A stretch of DNA of 64,000 nucleotides from Nocardioides jiangxiensis (GTDB lineage: Bacteria > Actinomycetota > Actinomycetes > Propionibacteriales > Nocardioidaceae): the NCBI RefSeq assembly GCF_030580915.1, contig NZ_JAUQTA010000001.1, positions 2,108,001 to 2,172,000 on the forward strand, written 5' to 3'. A program made the position numbers and the translations under genes. The notes below the pieces were generated by a model. It ran no database searches and was not told the origin of the DNA. It saw only the letters and a list, made by a program, of their open reading frames with translations. Within the stretch, counting starts at the first letter, position 1. Each line of letters opens with the position of its first letter. Below, piece by piece: positions 32,379 to 39,221 of this stretch.

Positions 32379-33029
32379 ATGTCCGAGGCAAACATCACCG
32401 CGGAGCTCCGTAACGAGTTCGGCAAGGGCGCATCCCGTCGGATCCGCCGCGATGGCAAGATCCCGGCGGTCATCTACGGCCACGGCGAGGACCCGGTCCA
32501 CGTGACCCTCCCCGGCCACCAGACCACGATGGCGCTTCGCCACCTGGGCACCAACGCCGTGCTCGAGCTCGCGATCGGCTCCAAGACCCAGCTCGCGCTG
32601 ACGAAGGCGATCCAGGTCGACCCGCTCAAGCGGCTCATCGAGCACATCGACTTCGTCGCCGTGAAGAAGGGCGAGAAGGTCCACGTCGACGTCCCGGTGC
32701 ACACCACGGGCGACGCCGCGAAGGAGACGCTGGTCGTCCTCGAGAACGCGACCGTCCAGGTCGAGGCCGAGGCGACCCACATCCCCGAGGGCATCGAGGT
32801 CGACATCGAGGGTGCCGAGGCCGGCACGCAGATCCACGCCGACGCGCTGACGCTCCCCAAGGGCGTCACGCTCCTCTCCGACCCGGAGCTGCTCGTCGTC
32901 CACGTGACGGCGGCGCCGACGGCTGCGCAGGTCGAGGCCGAGCTCGCCGAGGCGGAGGCCGAGGCCGGCATCGAGCACGACGCCCCGCAGGCCGAGGCGA
33001 CGTCCGAGGAGCCTGCCGCCGAGGAGTGA
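32379..33029 (+). CDS. rplY: 50S ribosomal protein L25/general stress protein Ctc
   Basis: This 216-residue two-domain L25 has the N-terminal 5S rRNA-binding domain (EFGKGASRRIRRDGKIPAVIYGH, LTKAIQVDPLKRLIEHIDFV). The C-terminal TL5/Ctc beta domain (KVHVDVPVHTTGDAAKETL, IPEGIEVDIEGAEAGTQIHA, GVTLLSDPELLVVHV) follows. It ends in an acidic Glu/Ala tail of about 35 residues. It binds 5S rRNA in the large subunit. AGGAAGAAAGAA precedes the ATG at 32379. The position before pth is the conserved order. The shorter paralog upstream lacks the second domain. Confidence 0.95.
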   Translation: MSEANITAELRNEFGKGASRRIRRDGKIPAVIYGHGEDPVHVTLPGHQTTMALRHLGTNAVLELAIGSKTQLALTKAIQVDPLKRLIEHIDFVAVKKGEKVHVDVPVHTTGDAAKETLVVLENATVQVEAEATHIPEGIEVDIEGAEAGTQIHADALTLPKGVTLLSDPELLVVHVTAAPTAAQVEAELAEAEAEAGIEHDAPQAEATSEEPAAEE

Positions 33030-33052
33030 TCCCCGGCATCCCGCACGGCATC

Positions 33053-33089
33053 ACGGGCCCGGACGCATCTGCGTCCGGCCGGGCCCGTG
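33053..33089 (+). terminator. Hairpin between rplY and pth
   Basis: Nested GC-rich arms (ACGGGCCCGG outside, GGACGC/GCGTCC inside) form an imperfect hairpin with a small bulge, starting 24 bp after the rplY stop. It is a probable terminator; pth then starts 26 bp downstream. Confidence 0.5.
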
Positions 33090-33114
33090 TCCGTCGTCTG
33101 GGAGAATCCCCGCC

Positions 33115-33696
33115 ATGAGTGACGACGTGTGGCTGGTGGTCGGTCTGGGCAACCCGGGCGACAAGTACGCCGGGACCCGGCACAACATCGGCTACCTGGT
33201 CACCGACGAGCTCGCCTCGCGGATGAACGCCGGCTTCCGGCGCCACAAGTCCGGCCGGGCCGACGTCGTCGAGGGGCGCTTCCAGCCCGGCGGTGCCCGC
33301 ATCGTGCTGGCCCGCCCGCACGCGTACATGAACGAGTCCGGTGGCCCGGTCAAGGCGCTGTGCAGCTTCTACAAGATCGAGCCCGACCACGTCATCGCGA
33401 TCCACGACGAGCTCGACATCGACTTCGGCACGCTGCGGGTCAAGCTCGGCGGTGGCGACAACGGGCACAACGGCCTGCGCTCGATGCGCTCCAGCCTCGG
33501 CACGGGCGACTTCTTCCGGGTGCGTGCCGGCATCGGCCGCCCGCCGGGCCGCCAGGACGTCGCCGACTTCGTCCTCTCGAACTACTCCAGCACCGAGCGC
33601 AAGGAGCTCCCGTTCCAGGTCGGCGACGCCGCGGACGCGGTCGAGAGCCTGGTCGCGGACGGCCTGGAGAAGACGCAGCAGCGCTTCAACTCCTGA
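33115..33696 (+). CDS. pth: Peptidyl-tRNA hydrolase
   Basis: The 193-residue Pth has VVGLGNPGDKYAGTRHNIGYL with the catalytic His23, the stretch LARPHAYMNESGGPV, and VIAIHDELDIDFGTLRVKLGG followed by DNGHNGLRSMRSSLGTGDF. All catalytic residues are in place. It releases tRNA from prematurely dropped peptidyl-tRNAs. It follows rplY, the usual order in actinobacteria, and ends 16 bp before a convergent gene. Confidence 0.96.
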   Translation: MSDDVWLVVGLGNPGDKYAGTRHNIGYLVTDELASRMNAGFRRHKSGRADVVEGRFQPGGARIVLARPHAYMNESGGPVKALCSFYKIEPDHVIAIHDELDIDFGTLRVKLGGGDNGHNGLRSMRSSLGTGDFFRVRAGIGRPPGRQDVADFVLSNYSSTERKELPFQVGDAADAVESLVADGLEKTQQRFNS

Positions 33697-33711
33697 CCGC
33701 CCGCGCCCTGC

Positions 33712-34221
33712 TCAGGAGGCGTGCCGGAAGTCGAGCACGATCCGCTGCGGGTCGTGCAGGGCGAAGATCCGGTACGGGTTGCGGCCGTCGAGCCCGAACG
33801 CGAACGACACGTAGCCCTCGAAGTCGCCGGTGAAGGCGACCGCCTTGAGGGCGGGGAGGTGCGGCCGGGCCAGCTGCGGACCGGTGTAGCACGAGGAGCC
33901 GTCGGCCCGGTGTGCGTACGCCGGGAACAGCACGAGGTCGGCGCCGGCCCGGATCGGCACGGGCTCGCCCGACCCGTCGTACGTGTGGGTGCGGGCGTAG
34001 CGGACCGTCCAGCCGGGGATCCTCCCCGTGACCGTGATGACCACGCGGTCGAAGTTGCTGTGCTGCGCGTAGCGGAGGCCGGTGACCAGCGGGTGGCGCG
34101 CGTCCGGGTTGGACCAGCTCGAGCCGGTCGTCTGCCACGCGGGCAGGGCGGAGGCCGGGGGAGCGCTGAGAGTGGCGGCGAGGAGGCCCGAGGCCAGCGT
34201 GGCGAGGAGGCGGCGGATCAT
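33712..34221 (-). CDS. Secreted AMIN-like domain protein
   Basis: This 169-residue protein has a signal peptide (MIRRLLATLASGLLAATLSA, cleavage near ASA-LPAW) and one beta-rich domain. Segments VTGLRYAQHSNFDRVVITVTG, VRAGADLVLF-like stretches, and VSFAFGLDGRNPYRIFALHD then PQRIVLDFRH match the AMIN-like domain of actinobacterial secreted proteins. AMIN-type domains bind cell wall polymers. The ATG at 34221 follows AAAGGAGCTCAGCC. The divergent cysQ gene starts 92 bp away. The specific role is unknown. Confidence 0.8.
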   Translation of the reverse strand: MIRRLLATLASGLLAATLSAPPASALPAWQTTGSSWSNPDARHPLVTGLRYAQHSNFDRVVITVTGRIPGWTVRYARTHTYDGSGEPVPIRAGADLVLFPAYAHRADGSSCYTGPQLARPHLPALKAVAFTGDFEGYVSFAFGLDGRNPYRIFALHDPQRIVLDFRHAS

Positions 34222-34300
34222 GGCTGAGCTCCTTTGCGGGGAAGTGGGCTGCCTGTTCGACGCGTGTCGGGCCGGGCGGGTTGACACCGGTTCGCGCCGC

Positions 34301-34306
34301 TAGGGT
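34301..34306 (+). promoter_or_regulatory. Leaderless -10 element for cysQ
   Basis: TAGGGT stands seven bases before the ATG at 34314, with no ribosome binding site in between. Confidence 0.4.
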
Positions 34307-34313
34307 TGCCCGC

Positions 34314-35108
34314 ATGTCCGACTTCAAGGCACCCCTGCCGGCCGACGCCGCCACCGACGACCACGTCCTCGCCACCTGGCTCGCCACGGTCGCGGGCGAG
34401 CGCCTGCTCGAGGTCCGCGCGACCTCCGGTCTCGAGGGCAAGGAGCTCAAGGACGCCGGCGACCGGGCCGCCCACGAGCTGCTCATGGAGCTCGTCGCCG
34501 AGCACCGCCCCGACGACGCCGTCCTCTCCGAGGAGGCGCTGGAGACGGCCGAGGACAAGACCGCCCGCCTGCGTGCCTCGCGCGTGTGGATCATCGACCC
34601 GCTCGACGGCACCCGCGAGTTCTCCGAGGTGCCGCGCGAGGACTGGGCGGTCCACGTCGCGCTGTGGCAGGACGGCGACCTCGTCGCCGGTGCCGTCGCG
34701 CAGCCCGCACTGGGGGAGACCTTCAACACCAAGACCCCGCTCGTCGTCCCGCCGTCGACCTCGGAGCGCGTGCGCATCGCGGTCAGCCGCAGCCGGCCTC
34801 CGGCGTTCGTCGAGGCGCTGGCGAAGGAGCTCGACGCCGAGCTGGTCCCGATGGGCTCGGCCGGCGTGAAGGTGCTGAGCGTCGCCCGCGACATCTCCGA
34901 CGCCTACGTGCACGCCGGTGGCCAGTACGAGTGGGACTCGGCTGCGCCCGTCGCGGTGGCCCGCGCCGCCGGTCTCTTCACCAGCCGCGTCGACGGCTCG
35001 GAGCTGAAGTACAACCAGGAGGACGTCTACCTCCCGGACCTGATCGTCTGCCGCCCGGAGCTCGCCGAGCGCATCGTCGCCTTCGTGAAGGCCCACGGCA
35101 CGGACTGA
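34314..35108 (+). CDS. cysQ: 3'(2'),5'-bisphosphate nucleotidase (CysQ-like, inositol monophosphatase family)
   Basis: This 264-residue protein of the inositol-monophosphatase superfamily has LSEEALETAEDK (metal-binding Glu), VWIIDPLDGTREFSE (DPLDGT metal motif) and the C-terminal HAGGQYEWDSAAPVAVA motif typical of CysQ. The enzyme removes the 3'-phosphate from PAP and PAPS, keeping sulfate assimilation and sulfotransferases running. It is monocistronic, with a leaderless start and a strong terminator after it. A different member of the superfamily is possible but less likely given the GQYEWD motif. Confidence 0.87.
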   Translation: MSDFKAPLPADAATDDHVLATWLATVAGERLLEVRATSGLEGKELKDAGDRAAHELLMELVAEHRPDDAVLSEEALETAEDKTARLRASRVWIIDPLDGTREFSEVPREDWAVHVALWQDGDLVAGAVAQPALGETFNTKTPLVVPPSTSERVRIAVSRSRPPAFVEALAKELDAELVPMGSAGVKVLSVARDISDAYVHAGGQYEWDSAAPVAVARAAGLFTSRVDGSELKYNQEDVYLPDLIVCRPELAERIVAFVKAHGTD

Positions 35109-35139
35109 GCCAGCGCGGCTGCGCCGCCTCCTCTTCACC

Positions 35140-35169
35140 GCAGATCCCCTTGGAAACAAGGGGATCTGC
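35140..35169 (+). terminator. cysQ terminator
   Basis: A perfect 13-bp stem (GCAGATCCCCTTG with its complement) is closed by a GAAA tetraloop and followed by TGCATTT, 31 bp after the cysQ stop. It is the clearest intrinsic terminator in the window. Confidence 0.85.
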
Positions 35170-35362
35170 TGCATTTGGGCTATTGCATTTCGTTGCACTT
35201 GCGGAGCTGAGAGCGAGACCACGCACCCCTTCGCCGACTGGGCCTCGGGCGTTTCCTGATTGTCCATCTTGAGCGGACTGTCCGTTACGAAAGCCTTGTC
35301 AGCGTTCGGGGCGTTATTGGCTGCGCTCGGGACACGCAGGCTCGACTGTCAGGAAGAACTGC
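35170..35362 (+). promoter_or_regulatory. AT-richer upstream region of the pst-like operon
   Basis: This gap of about 190 bp before pstC is lower in GC than its surroundings and contains repeated TTGCA words (TATTGCATTTCGTTGCACTTGC at the start, in parts). No convincing PHO box (GTTCACC direct repeats) is visible. The operon promoter should be here, but the exact site is not clear. AGGAAG at 35351 is the ribosome binding site. Confidence 0.35.
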
Positions 35363-36415
35363 GTGACCATGCTTCGAACCGAGGTGCTGCCCTCGTCGCG
35401 TCCCGAGGTGGACCAGCGACCGCGCACGATCTCGCGCAAGCCCGCCGGCGTGGACGCCGTGTTCGCCCACTCCTCGCGGGCCGTCGGCGCCACCGTCCTC
35501 GTGATCACGGGAGGCGTCGGTCTCTTTCTCGCCTTCCAGGCGATCCCGACGTTGCGGGACTACGGTCTCGGCTTCTTCACCGAGGAACAGTGGTCCCCCG
35601 ACACCAACCAGATCGGCATCGCAGGCGTGCTCGTCGGCACCCTGTCGGTGGCGCTCGTCGCGATGTTCTTCGCCTTCCCGCTCGCCCTGGCGAGCGCGCT
35701 CTACATCTCCGAGTACGCGCCGGCGAAGCTCAAGCCGACCCTCGTGTCGATGATCGACCTGATGGCCGCCGTGCCGTCGATCGTCTACGGCCTCTGGGGC
35801 TTCTTCCTGGTCATGCCGCACGCGGGCGAGGTGGCCGTCGGCATCCAGCGGCTCCTGGGATGGATCCCGATCTTCCGGGTGACCACGGTCGACTCGTCGG
35901 GCGCCGTCGTCACGTCCGACCCGCACGCTGCCGTCGTCGACGCGACCCGCTACGTCTCGAGCGCGTTCTGCGCCGGCATCGCGGTCTCGATGATGGTCAT
36001 GCCGATGGCCTGCGCCGTCATGCGCCAGGTCTTCTCGCAGACTCCTCCGGGGGAGAAGGAGGCCGCACTCGCGCTGGGTTCCACCCACTGGGGCATGATC
36101 CGGGCCGTCGTCCTGCCCTTCGGTCGCGGCGGCATCATCGGCGGAACCATGCTCGGCCTCGGTCGCGCGCTCGGTGAGACGATCGCCGTCGTCCTGATCG
36201 TGTCGCCAGCCTTCGACGTGAAGCCCCGGATCCTCGAGATCGGCACGGCCACCGTGTCGTCGCTCATCGCGGCGCGCTTCGGCGAGGCGACCGCCGCGCA
36301 GCTCTCGGCGCTGCTCGCGGCCGGCCTGGTCCTCTTCCTGCTCACGTTCGTCGTCAACACGCTCGCCGCGCTGATCGTCGCGCGAAGCCGCTCCGGAGCG
36401 GGGGCCGACGCCTGA
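35363..36415 (+). CDS. pstC: Phosphate ABC transporter permease PstC
   Basis: The 350-residue permease has six or more membrane segments, a short N-terminal cytoplasmic region, and the ABC coupling motif EAALALGSTHWGMIRAVVLP near residue 234. MIDLMAAVPSIVYGLWGF and GRALGETIAVVLIV are diagnostic of PstC. With PstA it forms the channel of the phosphate importer. The GTG at 35363 or the ATG six bases later are both possible; AGGAAG precedes them. The stop overlaps the pstA start (TGATG). It has a longer periplasmic loop than E. coli PstC between residues about 165 and 205. Confidence 0.92.
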   Translation: MTMLRTEVLPSSRPEVDQRPRTISRKPAGVDAVFAHSSRAVGATVLVITGGVGLFLAFQAIPTLRDYGLGFFTEEQWSPDTNQIGIAGVLVGTLSVALVAMFFAFPLALASALYISEYAPAKLKPTLVSMIDLMAAVPSIVYGLWGFFLVMPHAGEVAVGIQRLLGWIPIFRVTTVDSSGAVVTSDPHAAVVDATRYVSSAFCAGIAVSMMVMPMACAVMRQVFSQTPPGEKEAALALGSTHWGMIRAVVLPFGRGGIIGGTMLGLGRALGETIAVVLIVSPAFDVKPRILEIGTATVSSLIAARFGEATAAQLSALLAAGLVLFLLTFVVNTLAALIVARSRSGAGADA

Positions 36416-37638
36416 TGACCGCCTTCGCACAGGTCGAGCTCACCACGGGCTCCACCCACCTCCCCGTCCGTGACCCGCACGCGCCCGCCCCGCGCCCGCT
36501 GGCGACGCTGGGCAGGCCCACCGCCGAGGACACGTTCCGCAGCTGGGGCTCGCTCGCCGGATCTGCTGCTCTGGCCTGGCTGGTCTGCGAGCGTCTGCTC
36601 CCGCTGCCCGGAGTCGCCTGGTTCCTCGTCGTCTGGTTCGTCCTCAGCGTCGGCCTGGGCGCCCTCGTCGCGCTCATGCGCGGCGGGGTGCCGGACATGG
36701 TCGACATGGTGGCCCGCCGCGTCATCCTCTGGGCCTTCCTGCTGATCGTCGGCGCGCTCGTCAGCGTGATCGGCTTCGTCATCGTGCGTGGCTGGCACCC
36801 GCTGATGCACCTGAACTTCTGGACCGACGACATGGCCGGCGTCGGGCCGAAGGACGGCATGGACAAGGGTGGCGTGCTGCACGCCATCGTGGGCTCGCTC
36901 ATCGAGCTCGGCATCGGCCTGGCCATCACCGTGCCGCTGGGCATCGGCACCGCCGTGTTCATGAACGAGATCGGTGGCCGCTTCGCCGCCGTCGTCCGCA
37001 CGGTCGTCGAGGCGATGACCGCCCTCCCGTCGATCGTCGCCGGCCTGTTCGTCTACACCGTGTGGCTGCTCGCCCTCGGACAGCAGCGGTCCGGCCTCGC
37101 CGCCTCCCTGGCGATCGCCGTGATGATGCTGCCGATCATCGCGCGCGCCTCGGACGTCGTGCTGCGCGTCGTGCCGGGCAGCCTGCGGGAGGCATCCCTC
37201 GCGCTCGGGTCGAGCCGGTGGAAGACCGTCTGGCACGTCGTCCTGCCCACGGCGAGGCCGGGCCTGGCCACCGCGGTCATCCTCGGCCTCGCGCGCGGCG
37301 TCGGTGAGACCAGCCCGGTGCTGCTCACCTCCGGTGCCGCCAACGCCCTCACCGCCGACCCGCTGAAGCTGATGAGCTCGCTCCCGCTCTACATCTTCAC
37401 CCTCGTGCGCTCGGGCGAACCTGCGTCGATCGACCGGGGCTTCGCCGGCGCTGCCGCCCTGCTGCTGCTCGTCCTGACCCTGTTCGTCGCGGCGCGCCTC
37501 ATTGCGCGGCCGCAGAGCGCCAAGCCGCGCCGTCGCCCCGTCCGGGCGCTCGTCCGCCTCACCACCCGGCCCTTCACCCTCCTGCGCCGCACGCAGGTCT
37601 CGGGCGAGGCCGACCTGAACCAGGAGACCACCCGATGA
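36415..37638 (+). CDS. pstA: Phosphate ABC transporter permease PstA with extended N terminus
   Basis: This 407-residue permease is longer than usual. An N-terminal part (about residues 45-90) adds two membrane segments. The normal PstA core follows: VLHAIVGSLIELGIGLAITV, VEAMTALPSIVAGLFVYTVW and the coupling motif EASLALGSSRWKTVWHVVLP near residue 261. The C terminus is a basic cytoplasmic tail (KPRRRPVRALVRLTTRPFTL). It overlaps pstC by one base (TGATG) and pstS by four, so the operon is tightly coupled. The function is phosphate, or a similar anion, translocation. Confidence 0.92.
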   Translation: MTAFAQVELTTGSTHLPVRDPHAPAPRPLATLGRPTAEDTFRSWGSLAGSAALAWLVCERLLPLPGVAWFLVVWFVLSVGLGALVALMRGGVPDMVDMVARRVILWAFLLIVGALVSVIGFVIVRGWHPLMHLNFWTDDMAGVGPKDGMDKGGVLHAIVGSLIELGIGLAITVPLGIGTAVFMNEIGGRFAAVVRTVVEAMTALPSIVAGLFVYTVWLLALGQQRSGLAASLAIAVMMLPIIARASDVVLRVVPGSLREASLALGSSRWKTVWHVVLPTARPGLATAVILGLARGVGETSPVLLTSGAANALTADPLKLMSSLPLYIFTLVRSGEPASIDRGFAGAAALLLLVLTLFVAARLIARPQSAKPRRRPVRALVRLTTRPFTLLRRTQVSGEADLNQETTR

Positions 37639-39221
37639 ACCGCCGTACGCCGCTGCTGGCAGCCGTCCTCGCGCTGCTGGCCGTCTTCACGCTGAACCCC
37701 GGCGCCCAGGCAGTCACCTACTCCGCGATCGCCGGCACCGGCTCGTCGTGGTCGTACAACATCGTCCGCCAGTGGATGTCGGACGTGAACGCCAACGGCA
37801 TCACCGTCGACTACACCCCCAACGGCTCCACCCAGGGCCGCAAGGACTTCGCGAACTACACCAACGACTTCGCGATCTCCGAGATCCCGTACCAGGGCGT
37901 CGATGAGTCCGGCCAGGTCGACAAGTCGGACCGTCCGTACGCCTACCTGCCGATCGTCGCGGGCGGAACCGCCTTCACCTACCAGCTCAAGATCGGCAAC
38001 ACGATGGTGCGCAACCTGCGCCTGTCGGGCGAGACGCTTACCAAGATCTTCACGAACCAGATCACCAACTGGAACGACCCGCAGATCAAGAAGGAGAACG
38101 GCGGCCGCACCTTCCCGAACCTCGCCATCACGCCTGTGGTGCGCGCCGACGGCTCGGGTACGACGGCCCAGTTCACCGCCTGGATGGCGGACCAGTACGG
38201 CTCTCTGTGGAAGGCCTACTCCGGCCGCTCCGGCCTGACCTCGTTCTATCCGAAGAAGGGGCGAATGCTCGGAGCAGCGGGCTCCGACCAGGTCATGAAC
38301 CAGATCGCGGCCTCGACCGGCAACGGCACGATCGGCTACATCGAGTACTCGTACCCGCTCAACAAGACCGCGGCGGACGGCAAGCCGTTCCCTGTCGTGA
38401 AGGTTCTCAACAAGGGCGGCTACTACGTCGAGCCCACCGAGTACAACGTCGCCGTCGCCCTGACCAAGGCGCGGATCCGCACGGACCTCCCGCAGACGGA
38501 CCCGATGTACCTGACCCAGGACCTCCGCGGGGTGTACACCTTCGACGACCCGCGGGCGTACCCGATCTCGTCGTACTCGTACATGATCATCCCGGTCTCG
38601 GGGACCGACCGCACGATGACGACGGCCAAGCGCCAGGCGCTCTCCGACTTCCTCTTCTACGGCCTCTGCTCCGGCCAGTCGAAGGCCGGCCCCTACGGCT
38701 ACTCGCCGCTCCCGCTCAACCTCGTGCAGGCCGGCTTCGACCAGGTCAAGCGCCTCGCGACGGCGGACCCGAAGGTCGACCTCACCAACAAGGATGTCCG
38801 GTCCTGCGGCAACCCGACCTTCGACGGCAAGAACCCGAACCGCAACGTGCTCGCTGCCAAGGCGCCCATGCCGGCCGCCTGCGACAAGGCCACCGCTGCG
38901 CCGTGCGGCACCGACACCGGTACCAACACGCCGTCCACGGATGACAAGAACGCTCCGACCGCGGGTGGCGCGTCGACGGCTCCCGCTGCCGGTGCCGCGG
39001 CTCCGGTCGCCGGCGCGGTCGATCCCGAGACAGGCGCCGTCGCGGCGGCCGCGGGGGCGAGCTCAGGCGAGCCGGTCACGGCTGCCGCCACCCAGCTCTC
39101 CTCCGACCGCCCGGGCGAGAAGCTCCCGTTCGCCGTCGTGGCCTCGGGCGAGCTGATCGCTCTGGTCGCCGCCCCCGGCCTGTTCGCCGCGTACCTCCGT
39201 CGCCGGAAGGGTGCCCTCTGA
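37635..39221 (+). CDS. pstS: PstS-like phosphate-binding protein with C-terminal membrane anchor
   Basis: This 528-residue protein has a signal peptide (residues 1-26, ending AQA) and a PstS-type binding domain to about residue 370. That domain includes IAGTGSSWSYNIVRQW, FAISEIPYQG, SGETLTKIFTNQITNWNDP, RADGSGTTAQFTAWM and VKVLNKGGYYVEPTEYNVAV. A low-complexity Ala/Pro/Gly linker then leads to a C-terminal membrane segment and RRRK tail. So it is held to the membrane from the C-terminal side instead of by a lipid. KLPFAVVASGE before the segment looks like a decayed sorting signal without LPXTG. Confidence 0.88.
   Translation: MNRRTPLLAAVLALLAVFTLNPGAQAVTYSAIAGTGSSWSYNIVRQWMSDVNANGITVDYTPNGSTQGRKDFANYTNDFAISEIPYQGVDESGQVDKSDRPYAYLPIVAGGTAFTYQLKIGNTMVRNLRLSGETLTKIFTNQITNWNDPQIKKENGGRTFPNLAITPVVRADGSGTTAQFTAWMADQYGSLWKAYSGRSGLTSFYPKKGRMLGAAGSDQVMNQIAASTGNGTIGYIEYSYPLNKTAADGKPFPVVKVLNKGGYYVEPTEYNVAVALTKARIRTDLPQTDPMYLTQDLRGVYTFDDPRAYPISSYSYMIIPVSGTDRTMTTAKRQALSDFLFYGLCSGQSKAGPYGYSPLPLNLVQAGFDQVKRLATADPKVDLTNKDVRSCGNPTFDGKNPNRNVLAAKAPMPAACDKATAAPCGTDTGTNTPSTDDKNAPTAGGASTAPAAGAAAPVAGAVDPETGAVAAAAGASSGEPVTAAATQLSSDRPGEKLPFAVVASGELIALVAAPGLFAAYLRRRKGAL

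Noticed and set aside
35170..35362. PHO boxes upstream of pstC
   Set aside because: I looked for GTTCACC-type direct repeats with 11-bp spacing and found none that I could support; only TTGCA repeats are present.
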